Source: JAZNGX01 sp045576675 (GTDB taxonomy: Bacteria; Bacillota; Clostridia; Monoglobales; Firm-18). From it: a DNA stretch of 43,689 nt. The stretch is taken from assembly GCA_045576675.1 (NCBI GenBank), contig JAZNGX010000072.1:1-43689 (forward strand). Direction: 5' to 3'. Positions 15,214 through 24,634 of the stretch are shown here, in pieces. The position numbers and the translations under genes are program-made. Within the stretch, counting starts at the first letter, position 1, and each line of letters opens with the position of its first letter. Under the pieces are notes generated by a model. That model was not told the DNA's origin, ran no database searches, and saw nothing but the letters and a program-made list of their open reading frames with translations.

Positions 15214-16584
15214 ATGCCCGGTCCAAAATCGTTTGTACGTTTGGCAATTCGTTTTTATAAGCCGCAATCATTGCTTATTATTTTTGCGGCAATAATTCTT
15301 ATAGGTGCTGCTCTTTTGTGCCTGCCTGTTGCAAGCCGTAACGGTGAAAGTGTAGGCTTTATTGATGCACTGTTTACTGCAACCAGTGCCACGTGTGTAA
15401 CAGGTCTTATAGTGGTTGACACGTTTAATCACTGGACATTGTTTGGTCAGCTTGTTATTATTTCTCTTATTCAAACGGGTGGTCTTGGTGTTATGACGAT
15501 TGCTACGCTTTTTTCTTTGGTTACAAAGAGGGCAATTAATTATAACGAACGTTTGTTTATTCAGGAAAGTCTTAATGTTGATACTGCATCAGGAATTATC
15601 CGTATGACAAAGCATATAATAATAGGAACCTTTATTATTGAGCTTGCAGGTGCGTTAATGTACAGCTTTGTGTTTATACCTGAATTTGGTTTGGGTATGG
15701 GAATTTACAAGTCGGTGTTCACTGCAATATCGGCTTTTTGTAATGCCGGTTTTGACCTTATGGGTAATTACGGAGATTTTTCAAATATGATGCCGTTTGC
15801 AGATAATGTTCATATAAATATTACCACAATGACGTTAATACTTATCGGCGGCATAGGTTTTGTTGTGTGGGAAGAAATATTAAAGCACAAAAGGCATCAG
15901 CGATTTTCGTTGCATACAAAGATTGTTCTTATTATGACAGTTATTTTGTTTGTTACGGGAACTGTTATGTTTTTGAGCTTTGAATATCATAACCCCGAAA
16001 CAATTGGCGGTTTAACATTTGGTAATAAGCTTTTAAAAAGTATGTTTCAATCTGTTACATTAAGAACTGCAGGTTTCAACACTGTTGATATAAATTCACT
16101 GACTGAAACATCAAAATTCTTTTCAGTAATTCTGATGTTTATTGGTGCCTGCCCCGGCTCTACTGGTGGCGGAATAAAGGTTACAACTGTTTTTGTTTTG
16201 GGAGCGGTTTTGCACAATGTTATAAATGGAAGAAATGATATTGTTGCATTTAAACGCACAATATCATATAATACTGTTATGCGTTCGATTGCGATTTTAT
16301 TTATTGGCTTGATTGTTGTAACGGTGGGTAGCATAATTCTTTCGTTTAACCAGGACGCACCTTTTATTGATGTGCTGTTTGAAACTGTTTCGGCATTTGG
16401 CACTGTTGGAATCACAACTGGTCTTACGGAAAAGCTGAATGTTATAAGCAAGCTTACGCTGATTGTTATTATGTATTTTGGGCGCGTTGGCGTTCTTACC
16501 GTTGCATTTATATTTGCCCGTAAAACGAAATCGGGCGGAATTAACAGGGTTAAGTATCCTGATGGCAGAATTATGGTTGGGTAG
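15214..16584 (+). CDS. ktrB: Potassium uptake membrane subunit, KtrB/TrkH family
   Basis: This is a 456-residue membrane protein of the superfamily with four two-helix-plus-pore repeats. The selectivity filter regions are visible, for example TSATCVTGL in the first repeat, the AFCNAGFDLMGN segment in the second, RTAGFNTVDI in the third and SAFGTVGITTGLT in the fourth. It forms the ion-conducting part of a K+ (sometimes Na+-coupled) uptake system with a cytosolic RCK ring made by the next gene. ATG 15214 follows GAAGGTG by about 7 nt; an upstream in-frame ATG at 15199 overlaps that site. Confidence 0.9.
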   Translation: MPGPKSFVRLAIRFYKPQSLLIIFAAIILIGAALLCLPVASRNGESVGFIDALFTATSATCVTGLIVVDTFNHWTLFGQLVIISLIQTGGLGVMTIATLFSLVTKRAINYNERLFIQESLNVDTASGIIRMTKHIIIGTFIIELAGALMYSFVFIPEFGLGMGIYKSVFTAISAFCNAGFDLMGNYGDFSNMMPFADNVHINITTMTLILIGGIGFVVWEEILKHKRHQRFSLHTKIVLIMTVILFVTGTVMFLSFEYHNPETIGGLTFGNKLLKSMFQSVTLRTAGFNTVDINSLTETSKFFSVILMFIGACPGSTGGGIKVTTVFVLGAVLHNVINGRNDIVAFKRTISYNTVMRSIAILFIGLIVVTVGSIILSFNQDAPFIDVLFETVSAFGTVGITTGLTEKLNVISKLTLIVIMYFGRVGVLTVAFIFARKTKSGGINRVKYPDGRIMVG

Positions 16585-16592
16585 GTGAAACA

Positions 16593-17243
16593 ATGAATAA
16601 TTTTGTAGTTATAGGTCTTGGTCGTTTTGGCACTGCAATCGCACAAAATCTCTATGAGATGGGCTATGAGGTGCTGGCACTTGATAAAAACAAAGATCTT
16701 GTGGATGAAATTTCTGACTGCGTTACAAATGCTATTGCTGTTGATGTTACTGATGAGGCGGCATTAAAAACTCTTGGCATCAGAAATTTCAGTGTTGCAA
16801 TTATTGCAATAGGCAGTGATATGGAAACAAGTATTCTTACTACCGTTATTTTGCGTGACCTTGGAGTTCCATATATAATAGCAAAGGCACAGAGTGATAT
16901 ACACGCAAAGGTTTTGAAAAAAATTGGTGCAGATAAGGTTATATTCCCTGAAAAAGATATGGCAATACGTGTTGCATATAACATTGTTGCCGGAAATGTG
17001 CTTGATTATATTGCACTTTCACCTAACTATGGTATTGTGGGAATTAATGTTCCGCAAAGCTGGGTTGGTCATTCACTGGTGCAGCTTAATCTTCGTGCAA
17101 GGCACGGAATAAATGTTATTGCCGTTAATCACGGTGAGGATGATATTACGGTTTCACCTGATGCATCTTATGTGTTTAAAGATGGTGATGTTGCTGTGAT
17201 ATTAGGAAAAGACGTTAACGTTGATGAGTTGAATAAGATATGA
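16593..17243 (+). CDS. ktrA: Potassium uptake regulatory subunit, KtrA/TrkA family
   Basis: The 216 residues contain one RCK module: an NAD/ATP-binding Rossmann fold with VIGLGRFGTAIA at the start and LDKNKD ending the second strand, then a C-terminal TrkA-C domain (about 135-216). A single RCK module matches KtrA rather than the double TrkA of enterobacteria. Such proteins form a ring under the membrane subunit and gate it in response to nucleotides. It starts 8 nt after ktrB and overlaps the next gene by 4 nt. Confidence 0.92.
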   Translation: MNNFVVIGLGRFGTAIAQNLYEMGYEVLALDKNKDLVDEISDCVTNAIAVDVTDEAALKTLGIRNFSVAIIAIGSDMETSILTTVILRDLGVPYIIAKAQSDIHAKVLKKIGADKVIFPEKDMAIRVAYNIVAGNVLDYIALSPNYGIVGINVPQSWVGHSLVQLNLRARHGINVIAVNHGEDDITVSPDASYVFKDGDVAVILGKDVNVDELNKI

Positions 17244-17971
17244 TTAAGAAAATTACTTCTGCTGATAATAATACATTAAAGCAGGTTAAAAAATTACAGA
17301 AAAAAAGTGAACGTATTAAAACCGGGCTGTTTGTTGCAGAGGGTAAGCGTATTGTTGAAGATGCAATAAAAGCCGGAGTTGTGGAGTTTATAATAACGTG
17401 TGATGAAAGTGTTGACTTTGAAAACACCTATCTTGTAAACCGTTCGCTTTACGAAAAAGTGTCTGACACAAAATCGCCGCAGGGGATAATGGCGGTTTGT
17501 CGGCTTCCTGAACAAAACGGTACAGCTTTTGATGGTAATATCGTTATTTGTGATGGCGTTAAAGACCCCGGAAACCTTGGCACGGTTATAAGAACTGCAG
17601 AATGTGCCGGTTTTGGTGCTGTGCTTTTGATAAACGATTGTGTTGACCCTTATAACCCAAAGGTTGTCCGTTCAACGATGGGGTCGGTTTTTCGTATGCC
17701 TGTTATTGAATGTGATATTGAATATATAAAGGCTTTAAAGTCATATACATTGGCAGTTACAATGCTTGATGGTGCTGTGGACATATTTAAGGCTGATTTT
17801 AAGGAAAAGGTCGCACTTGTTATTGGCAGTGAGGCAAATGGTGCATCTGATGATATTAAGATGATGGCACAATTGCCTGTGAAAATACCTATGTGCGGTC
17901 AGGCAGAATCAATAAATGCGGCTGTTGCGGCAGGAATAGCTATGTACGCCGTAAAAAATGCTACGGAGTAA
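17240..17971 (+). CDS. SpoU/TrmH-family RNA 2'-O-methyltransferase
   Basis: The 243 residues have an N-terminal RNA-binding domain (about 1-85) and a knotted SPOUT domain. The three SpoU motifs are present: DGVKDPGNLGTVIRTAE, LVIGSEANG and IPMCGQAESINAAVAAGI. The enzyme transfers methyl from SAM to a ribose 2'-OH in rRNA or tRNA. Its exact target cannot be read from the sequence; the length and position resemble the YsgA group. It overlaps ktrA by 4 nt and its stop is 4 nt before the dprA start, so it belongs to the same unit. Confidence 0.88.
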   Translation: MIKKITSADNNTLKQVKKLQKKSERIKTGLFVAEGKRIVEDAIKAGVVEFIITCDESVDFENTYLVNRSLYEKVSDTKSPQGIMAVCRLPEQNGTAFDGNIVICDGVKDPGNLGTVIRTAECAGFGAVLLINDCVDPYNPKVVRSTMGSVFRMPVIECDIEYIKALKSYTLAVTMLDGAVDIFKADFKEKVALVIGSEANGASDDIKMMAQLPVKIPMCGQAESINAAVAAGIAMYAVKNATE

Positions 17972-17975
17972 TAAA

Positions 17976-19091
17976 ATGAATGAGTTATTATATAAGGTCT
18001 GGTTTTTGACACTTAAGGGCTTTCGATATGAACGGCTTATCAAAATATATGATGCTGCAGGCAGCTGCAAGGCAATATATGAAGCCGGAGAAGAATTAAA
18101 AGAATCACTTGGATTAAGTGATTTTGAAGCTGTGCAGATAATGCACAAAAACACTGATAAAGCAGACAAGATTATTTCTGATTGTCAAAAAGAGGGCATT
18201 CGGATTATAACTATGCTTGATGACACCTATCCCAATATGCTTAAAAACATTTCGCATCCGCCAAGAATTTTGTATGTCAAGGGCTGTGAGATGGATTTTA
18301 ATAATATTGTTACCGTAACTGTTGTCGGTTCAAGGCAACCAACTTATTATGGCGACAAAATAAGCTTCAAGCTTGGTTACGACCTTGCAAAAGAAGGCGT
18401 TGTAATCGTTAGTGGGATGGCACGCGGCATTGACAGTCAGTCTCAAAGAGGCTCTCTTAAAGCGGGAGGAAAAACTATTGCTGTTCTTGGTACAGGCTGT
18501 GACATAGTATATCCTCCGGAAAATAAAGAATTAAAGAAAATTATCGAAGCAAACGGATGCGTTATTTCAGAATATCCGCCCGGAACCCGTGTGATGCGTG
18601 GCAGCTTTCCTGACAGAAACAGGATAATGAGCGGCCTTGCAATGGGAGTAATAGTTGTTGAGGGTGGATATCACAGTGGAACAAGTATTACAACAAGGCT
18701 TGCGGCAGAACAAGGCAGAGAATTGTTTTGCGTACCGGGTAATATTGACAGTCCGCTCAGCTATATACCTAATTCCTGTATTAAAGACGGTTGCCCTGCT
18801 ATAACTACGGCTGAGGATGTTATTATCGGTCTTACGGGAATTTATCCTGAGCTTATGCTTGACAAAATTTTAAAGGATGAAGCAGAGCGTGCTTCAGAAT
18901 CTGTTGCGGATAAGCTTAACAGGGAGCAAAAGAAAATAATATCTGTATTAAGTAAAAATACACCAATGCATATAGATGAGATTTGCATTAAAGCCTCGCT
19001 TGATGCTGCGGTGGTTAATCAAAATATATTAATGCTCGAAGTCAATAAGCTTGTGGCATCAATGCCCGGCAGAAACTATATTTTACGTTGA
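17976..19091 (+). CDS. dprA: DNA-processing protein DprA (Smf)
   Basis: DprA loads RecA onto incoming single-stranded DNA during transformation, though it is kept in many species not known to be competent. The 371 residues show a SAM-like N-terminal helical domain, the Rossmann fold with VVGSRQPTYYGD, VSGMARGIDSQSQRG and VLGTGCDIVYPPEN, EGGYHSGTSITT, CVPGN, and a C-terminal winged-helix domain (about 305-371). ATG 17976 is chosen because GGAG lies 8 nt upstream, inside the previous gene's end; an in-frame ATG at 17958 would add six residues. Confidence 0.93.
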   Translation: MNELLYKVWFLTLKGFRYERLIKIYDAAGSCKAIYEAGEELKESLGLSDFEAVQIMHKNTDKADKIISDCQKEGIRIITMLDDTYPNMLKNISHPPRILYVKGCEMDFNNIVTVTVVGSRQPTYYGDKISFKLGYDLAKEGVVIVSGMARGIDSQSQRGSLKAGGKTIAVLGTGCDIVYPPENKELKKIIEANGCVISEYPPGTRVMRGSFPDRNRIMSGLAMGVIVVEGGYHSGTSITTRLAAEQGRELFCVPGNIDSPLSYIPNSCIKDGCPAITTAEDVIIGLTGIYPELMLDKILKDEAERASESVADKLNREQKKIISVLSKNTPMHIDEICIKASLDAAVVNQNILMLEVNKLVASMPGRNYILR

Positions 19092-19115
19092 TTTTGAGTG
19101 CGAAAGGATAAAATT

Positions 19116-21176
19116 ATGGCAGAATATTTGGTTATTGTTGAGTCACCGGCTAAAGCTAAAACCATAAAAAAGTATTTGGGAAAAAATTATAGTGTTGAAG
19201 CTTCTATGGGACACGTCAGAGATTTGCCGAAAAGTGCACTTGGCATTGATGTGGAGCATAATTTTGAGCCAAAGTATATTACAATCAGAGGTAAGGGTGA
19301 CCTTATGGCAAAGCTTAAAAAGCAGGCGAAAGCGGCTAAAAAAGTTTTTCTTGCAACTGACCCTGACCGTGAAGGTGAAGCTATATCGTGGCATCTTGCC
19401 GCAACTCTTGGTATTGAAAAATCAAACACATATAGAATAGCGTTCAATGAGATTACCAAAAGTGCAGTACAAAACGCAGTGAAAAATCCGCGTGAAATAG
19501 ATATCAATCTTGTTGATGCACAACAGGCAAGACGTGTGCTTGACAGAATTGTGGGTTATAAAATCAGCCCGCTTTTATGGAAAAAGGTTAAAAAGGGTTT
19601 AAGTGCCGGTCGAGTTCAATCTGTTGCAACACGTCTGGTTGTTGACAGAGAGCGCGAAATAGAAGCTTTTATACCTAAAGAGTACTGGACCATTGATGCC
19701 GAGCTTTCAAAGCAAAAGCAAAAAACAAAGTTTGTTGCTAAGTTTTATGGTGACGAAAAAGGTAAAATAGAGCTTGGTAATGAAAAACAGGTTAATAAAA
19801 TATTAGCAGACCTTGAAAACGCACAGTACGAGGTTGTTAATGTAAAAAAATCAGTTAAAACAAGAACTCCTGCACCGCCGTTTATTACAAGCACGCTTCA
19901 GCAGGAAGCCAACAGAAAGCTGAATTTTTCATCCAAACGCACAATGCAGGCGGCACAGCAGCTTTACGAAGGTGTTAATGTAGGCGGAATTGGCTTGGTG
20001 GGTCTTATTACTTATATGAGAACAGATTCATTAAGAATTGCAGATGAGGCACAGGCGGCAGCAAGTGCATTTATAAAAGCGAATTACGGAGTTGAGTATG
20101 CACCAAAAAGCTATCGTGTATATAAAACAAAAAAGAATGCCCAGGATGCTCACGAGGCTATAAGACCTTCTGACGTTACAATCACCCCGGAGAAAATCAA
20201 GGATAGCGTAAAGCCTGATTTGTATAAGCTTTATAAGTTGATTTGGGAACGCTTTGTTGCAAGTCAGATGGAAAATGCCACATATGATGCACAGGCGGTT
20301 GATATTAAGGCAAACAATTATATTTTTAAAGCAAATGGTTCAAAAATAAAATTTGCTGGTTTTACAAAAATTTATGTTGAGTCAACTGATAATGATGATG
20401 AAACAGGCAAGCTGCCTGAGCTTGAAAACGGTGAAATTCTGGAGCTTTCAAAGCTTAATGAAAATCAGAAGTTTACCGAGCCGCCGGCTCGCTTTACCGA
20501 AGCATCGCTTATTAAAATGATGGAGGAGGATGGCATTGGCCGTCCGAGTACGTATGCACCAACCATCAGCACAATTCTTGCCAGAGGATATATTGCAAAG
20601 GAGAAAAAGAGCCTTTATCCTACTGAGCTTGGTACAATCGTAACAGATCTTATGACAGAGCATTTTAACGATATCGTTGACGTTGATTTCACAGCAAAAA
20701 TGGAAAAGCAGCTTGACGATGTTGAGGCAGGCTCTGTTGATTGGGTAAAAATAATAAGTGATTTTTACGAGCCTTTTGTGAAAACACTTTCAAAGGCAGA
20801 GGAAAACATAGGTAATATTGAGGTTAAGGATGAGGTTTCTGATGTACCGTGCGATAAGTGCGGCAGAATGATGGTTTATAAGATGGGCAGATTTGGCAAG
20901 TTTTTAGCCTGCCCCGGCTTCCCGGAATGCAGAAATGCAAAGCCTATTATAAAAGAAACCGGCGTTAAATGCCCGAAGTGCGGCGGAAAAATTCTTGTGA
21001 AGAAATCAAAAAGAGGTAAGGAGTATTTCGGTTGTGAAAACAACCCGAAGTGTGACTTTATGAGCTGGTATAAGCCAATAGATAAAAAATGCCCCGAATG
21101 CGGTTGGGTTATGGTAGAAAAACGCATAAGAGGCAAGGTGACAGAGCAATGTTCAAATGAGGAATGTGGTAAATAA
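19116..21176 (+). CDS. topA: DNA topoisomerase I
   Basis: This type IA topoisomerase relaxes negative supercoils by nicking one strand. The 686 residues start with the Toprim domain (LVIVESPAKAKTIKKYLG; DPDREGEAISWH), contain the active-site Tyr300 in YMRTDS and the GRPSTYAP segment. They end with three four-cysteine zinc ribbons from about residue 579 (CDKC, CPKC and CPEC followed by paired cysteines). ATG 19116 follows GAAAGGA; an in-frame GTG at 19098 would add six residues. dprA-topA-trmFO is a common Firmicutes order. Confidence 0.96.
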   Translation: MAEYLVIVESPAKAKTIKKYLGKNYSVEASMGHVRDLPKSALGIDVEHNFEPKYITIRGKGDLMAKLKKQAKAAKKVFLATDPDREGEAISWHLAATLGIEKSNTYRIAFNEITKSAVQNAVKNPREIDINLVDAQQARRVLDRIVGYKISPLLWKKVKKGLSAGRVQSVATRLVVDREREIEAFIPKEYWTIDAELSKQKQKTKFVAKFYGDEKGKIELGNEKQVNKILADLENAQYEVVNVKKSVKTRTPAPPFITSTLQQEANRKLNFSSKRTMQAAQQLYEGVNVGGIGLVGLITYMRTDSLRIADEAQAAASAFIKANYGVEYAPKSYRVYKTKKNAQDAHEAIRPSDVTITPEKIKDSVKPDLYKLYKLIWERFVASQMENATYDAQAVDIKANNYIFKANGSKIKFAGFTKIYVESTDNDDETGKLPELENGEILELSKLNENQKFTEPPARFTEASLIKMMEEDGIGRPSTYAPTISTILARGYIAKEKKSLYPTELGTIVTDLMTEHFNDIVDVDFTAKMEKQLDDVEAGSVDWVKIISDFYEPFVKTLSKAEENIGNIEVKDEVSDVPCDKCGRMMVYKMGRFGKFLACPGFPECRNAKPIIKETGVKCPKCGGKILVKKSKRGKEYFGCENNPKCDFMSWYKPIDKKCPECGWVMVEKRIRGKVTEQCSNEECGK

Positions 21177-22462
21177 TGACAGTTAATGTAATCGGAGCAG
21201 GTCTTGCAGGCTGTGAGGCGGCATGGCAGATAGCCAAAAGAGGCGTAAAGGTTAACCTTTACGAAATGAAGCCTACGAAAAAATCACCTGCTCATAAATA
21301 TGACGGTCTTGCAGAGCTGGTGTGCAGTAACTCGTTGCGTGCCGACGGAACTGCAAATGCTGTGGGGCTTTTGAAAGAAGAAATGCGTAGGCTTGGCTCG
21401 CTTGTTATGGAGTGTGCCGATGCGACACGTGTCCCTGCAGGCGGGGCTCTGGCGGTTGACCGTTACGGTTTTTCCGATATGATTACGGATAAAATCAAAA
21501 GCAATGAAAACATAACGCTTATGCTTGGTGAAGAAATTTCAAAAATTCCAGATGGTATAACTGTTATAGCAACAGGCCCTTTGTCTTCGGATGCTATTTG
21601 TGAGGAAATAAAAAGGCTCACCGGAAACAGCGAGTATCTGCACTTTTTTGATGCGGCGGCACCGATTGTGTCATATGATACGATTGATAAAAGCATTACC
21701 TACAAAGCGGCTCGTTATGGCAAGGGCGGTGCGGATTATATAAACTGCCCAATGACGAAAGAACAATACGATGCTTTTTATAATGAACTTATAAATGCCG
21801 AAACTGCAGAGGTAAAGGAGTTTGAAAACAATGTCTTTGAAGGCTGTATGCCTGTTGAAGTTATGGCAAAAAGAGGGTATAATACATTAACCTTCGGACC
21901 GCTAAAGCCTGTTGGATTACCTCGCCCTGACGGAACAATGCCTTATGCAGTGGTGCAGTTAAGACAGGATAATGCAGATGGAAGTATGTATAATATAGTA
22001 GGCTTTCAGACTCATCTTAAGTTTGGTGAGCAAAAGCGTGTGTTTGGTATGATACCGGGACTTGAAAATGCAGAATTTTTGCGTTATGGTGTGATGCACA
22101 GAAACACTTATATAAATTCGCCACAGCTTCTTGACAACACTTACAGATTAAAAAGTACAGACAATATATTCTTTGCAGGGCAGATTACAGGGGTTGAAGG
22201 ATATGTTGAAAGTGCAGCAAGCGGACTTGTGGCGGGAATTAATGCGGCTGCAAAGGCTCTTGATGAGCCACCGGTTGTATTTGATCGTGCAACTGCTCAC
22301 GGTGCATTAGCTCATTATATAAGTGACGAAACTGTTAAAAACTTTCAGCCGATGAATATAAATTTCGGACTTTTACCTTCTTTAGAGGTAAGAATTAAGT
22401 CAAAAAAAGAAAGATATGAAGAAATTTCTAAAAAAGCTCTTGCAATTTTAGAAAACATATGA
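21176..22462 (+). CDS. trmFO: Folate-dependent tRNA m5U54 methyltransferase TrmFO
   Basis: TrmFO makes 5-methyluridine at position 54 of the tRNA T loop using methylenetetrahydrofolate and FADH2. The 428 residues begin with the FAD-binding VIGAGLAGCEAAWQIA and carry the family motifs AELVCSNSLRAD, the GGALAVDR segment, FGPLKPVGL and FAGQITGVEGYVESAASG. It overlaps the topA stop by one base and has no close ribosome binding site of its own apart from GAGGAATG in topA, so translation is probably coupled. It resembles MnmG at the N-terminus, but that longer paralogue lies at 28652. Confidence 0.95.
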   Translation: MTVNVIGAGLAGCEAAWQIAKRGVKVNLYEMKPTKKSPAHKYDGLAELVCSNSLRADGTANAVGLLKEEMRRLGSLVMECADATRVPAGGALAVDRYGFSDMITDKIKSNENITLMLGEEISKIPDGITVIATGPLSSDAICEEIKRLTGNSEYLHFFDAAAPIVSYDTIDKSITYKAARYGKGGADYINCPMTKEQYDAFYNELINAETAEVKEFENNVFEGCMPVEVMAKRGYNTLTFGPLKPVGLPRPDGTMPYAVVQLRQDNADGSMYNIVGFQTHLKFGEQKRVFGMIPGLENAEFLRYGVMHRNTYINSPQLLDNTYRLKSTDNIFFAGQITGVEGYVESAASGLVAGINAAAKALDEPPVVFDRATAHGALAHYISDETVKNFQPMNINFGLLPSLEVRIKSKKERYEEISKKALAILENI

Positions 22463-22481
22463 TATTATAGTAAGGCTATGA

Positions 22482-22510
22482 TTGTGTCTTTATGCCCATT
22501 TAGACATAAT
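22482..22510 (+). promoter_or_regulatory. Probable promoter of rpsB-tsf
   Basis: TTGTGT (22482-22487) and CATAAT (22505-22510) are separated by 17 nt in an otherwise AT-rich stretch after trmFO. Confidence 0.5.
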
Positions 22511-22514
22511 TATA

Positions 22515-22621
22515 TATAAAAAAATACGCACGTATGCAGGATTTGACGGGGGTTGCCCTTTGGGTTTCCGGCAAAAATGACTGCTGCGGAGGTGTAATTA
22601 AAAAACAAGGAGGATTTAAAA
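22515..22621 (+). promoter_or_regulatory. GC-richer leader upstream of rpsB
   Basis: About 100 nt between the likely promoter and rpsB have an uneven composition. A GC-rich block (about 22545-22590) contains a possible ttgcc/ggcaa stem around 22553-22576 and is followed by two purine-rich sites, GGAGGTG and AAGGAGG; the latter serves rpsB. Ribosomal protein operons are often controlled through such leaders. I do not recognise a described rpsB leader class here. Confidence 0.35.
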
Positions 22622-23362
22622 ATGGGAGTAATTTCAATGAAACAGCTTCTGGAGGCAGGCGTTCACTTTGGACACCAGACTCGCAGATGGAACCCGAAAA
22701 TGGCTGAGTACATTTTCACAGAAAGAAACGGTATCTACATCATCGACTTGCAGAAGACCGTTAAAAAGGTAGAAGAAGCTTACAGCTTCGTTCGTGAAGT
22801 ATCAGAAGGAGATAACACAATCCTTTTCGTTGGTACTAAAAAGCAGGCTCAGGAAGCTATCTGTGATGAAGCTAAGCGTGTAGGTATGTACTACGTTAAC
22901 AACAGATGGTTGGGTGGTATGCTTACAAACTTCAAAACAATCAGAAGAAGTATTGACCGTCTTTATCAGTTAGAAAAGATGGAAGAAGACGGCACATTTG
23001 ATTTGTTGCCAAAGAAGGAAGTATTAAAGCTTAAGAAAGAAATGGAAAAGCTTGAAAAGAACTTCGGCGGTATCAAGGAAATGAAGAAAATGCCTTCAGC
23101 TATGTTTGTTGTTGATCCCCGCAAGGAGAGAATCGCTATCGCTGAAGCTAAAAGACTTGGTATTCCTGTTGTTGCTATCGTTGACACAAACTGTGACCCT
23201 GAGGAAGTTGACTATGTTATCCCAGGTAACGACGATGCAATCCGTGCAGTAAAATTAATTGTTGAATGTATTGCAAACGCTGTTTTGGAAGCAAAACAGG
23301 GTGAATCATTCTCAGTTGCTGATGATGCAGACGATGCAGAAGAAGTAATGGAGCAGGAATAA
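22622..23362 (+). CDS. rpsB: Small-subunit ribosomal protein uS2
   Basis: The 246 residues contain the S2 signatures MKQLLEAGVHFGHQTRRWNP, the DLQKTVKKVEEAY segment, FVGTKKQAQ and RWLGGMLTNF, and PVVAIVDTNCDPE. The C-terminus is acidic (DDADDAEEVMEQE), as in many Firmicutes. S2 binds late to the 30S subunit near the mRNA exit. AAGGAGG lies 8 nt before ATG. tsf follows after 31 nt, the nearly universal pairing. Confidence 0.97.
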   Translation: MGVISMKQLLEAGVHFGHQTRRWNPKMAEYIFTERNGIYIIDLQKTVKKVEEAYSFVREVSEGDNTILFVGTKKQAQEAICDEAKRVGMYYVNNRWLGGMLTNFKTIRRSIDRLYQLEKMEEDGTFDLLPKKEVLKLKKEMEKLEKNFGGIKEMKKMPSAMFVVDPRKERIAIAEAKRLGIPVVAIVDTNCDPEEVDYVIPGNDDAIRAVKLIVECIANAVLEAKQGESFSVADDADDAEEVMEQE

Positions 23363-23393
23363 TTTAACTATAGAAGAAAAGGAGTTTTGATAT

Positions 23394-24287
23394 ATGATTT
23401 CAGCAAGCGCTGTAAAAGAGTTGCGTGAGGTTACAGGCTGCGGTATGATGGACTGCAAAAAAGCTTTAACCGAAACAAACGGTGATTTTGACAAGGCTGT
23501 TGACTATCTTCGTGAAAAAGGTCTTGCTACTGCTGCTAAAAAGGCAGGCAGAATAGCTTCAGAAGGTCTTGTTGATATATTGGTAGAAGGTAACGTTGGT
23601 GCAATGGTTGAGATTAACTCAGAAACTGACTTCGTTGCTAAAAATGAAGAATTCCAGACATTTGTTAAAAATGTTGCAAGACAGGTTATCGCTGTAAATC
23701 CTGCAGATGTTGATGCACTTTTAGAGTCAAAGTTTATTGATGACGAGTCAATGACAATCAAGGATTTGTTAACAGAAAAGATTGCAAAAATCGGCGAAAA
23801 TATGAATTTGAGACGTTTTGCAAGATATGAAGGTGGCGTTGTAGGTTATGTTCACGCTGCAGGCAGAATCGGTGTTATGGTTAAGGTTGAAGCTGACCTT
23901 ACAAACGCTGATGCAGCAGTTGCTGCAAAAGACTGCGCAATGCAGATTGCAGCTATCAATCCTTTATACAAGGATAAGGACAGCGTTCCTGCAGAAGACC
24001 TTGAAAAAGAAAAGAACATCATCAAGGCTCAGATTAAAGAAGATCCTAAAAATGCTTCAAAGCCAGACAATATCATTGAAAAAATGCTTATTGGTAAGGT
24101 TAACAAGTTCTACGAGCAGAACTGTCTTGTTGAACAGGCATTTGTTAAGGATGACAGCATAAGCGTTGGCAAATATCTTGAATCTAAGGGCGTTAAGCTT
24201 GTAGATTATGTTCGCTTTGAAAAGGGCGAAGGTCTTGAAAAGAAAGTTGACGACTTTGCAGCAGAAGTTGCAAGTATGACAAAATAA
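23394..24287 (+). CDS. tsf: Translation elongation factor Ts
   Basis: EF-Ts recycles EF-Tu by exchanging GDP for GTP. The 297-residue protein begins with the UBA-like domain (VKELREVTGCGMMDCKKALTE) and the signature segment ASEGLV. The first core domain contains EINSETDFVAKNEEF, with the TDFV residues that contact EF-Tu, and the second core and C-terminal module follow (VEQAFVKDDSISVGKYL). It has a good GGAG site. There is no obvious terminator after it; a possible closing stem runs from about 24288 to 24340 without a T tail. Confidence 0.97.
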   Translation: MISASAVKELREVTGCGMMDCKKALTETNGDFDKAVDYLREKGLATAAKKAGRIASEGLVDILVEGNVGAMVEINSETDFVAKNEEFQTFVKNVARQVIAVNPADVDALLESKFIDDESMTIKDLLTEKIAKIGENMNLRRFARYEGGVVGYVHAAGRIGVMVKVEADLTNADAAVAAKDCAMQIAAINPLYKDKDSVPAEDLEKEKNIIKAQIKEDPKNASKPDNIIEKMLIGKVNKFYEQNCLVEQAFVKDDSISVGKYLESKGVKLVDYVRFEKGEGLEKKVDDFAAEVASMTK

Positions 24288-24416
24288 TCAAGCTTAGTTT
24301 TGCTTATCTTTTCGGGTAGTTATTAAATTATGCTTGATTGAAACGGTGTGATGAAATTGCTTGGCAGTTTCTTACATTGTTATAAGATATACCTATTAAA
24401 TAAGGAGGATTAACAG

Positions 24417-24551
24417 ATGTTACAGACATATCAGCCTAAAAAACGTCAGAGAAAAAAGGTTCACGGTTTCAGAAAGCGTATGGCAACTGCTAACGGCAGA
24501 AAGGTTCTTGCTCGCCGTCGTTTAAAGGGTCGTGCTAAAATTTCAGCGTAG
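24417..24551 (+). CDS. rpmH: Large-subunit ribosomal protein bL34
   Basis: This is a 44-residue, highly basic protein: LQTYQPKKRQRKKVHGFRKRM, then ATANGRKVLARRRLKGRAKISA. That is the whole L34 family pattern, including the internal RKRM and the RRRLKGR end. AAGGAGG lies 7 nt upstream of the ATG. It opens the rpmH-rnpA-yidD-yidC-jag series. In most bacteria dnaA is next to rpmH near oriC; here tsf is upstream and no DnaA-box cluster was seen in the 129-nt gap. Confidence 0.95.
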   Translation: MLQTYQPKKRQRKKVHGFRKRMATANGRKVLARRRLKGRAKISA

Positions 24552-24576
24552 TATTTAAGTCTAATGGACTACAGTT

Positions 24577-24605
24577 ACGGATTGGGCATTTTATGCCCAA
24601 TCCGT
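24577..24605 (+). terminator. Strong hairpin between rpmH and rnpA (attenuator or processing site)
   Basis: A perfect 13-bp stem (24577-24589 with 24593-24605) has a TTT loop. The tail is GATTTGAATTT, not a clean T run, so it could be a partial terminator that lowers rnpA expression relative to rpmH, or an RNA processing signal. Confidence 0.5.
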
Positions 24606-24634
24606 GATTTGAATTTAAAGAAAGGTAATTCTTT

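Noticed and set aside
16047..16646. 199-codon minus-strand frame within ktrB
   Set aside because: ktrB motifs are unmistakable on the plus strand. The minus frame has no start context and is a shadow of hydrophobic codons.
24288..24416. Replication origin before rpmH
   Set aside because: No cluster of DnaA-box-like nonamers and no dnaA gene; gene content alone is not enough.
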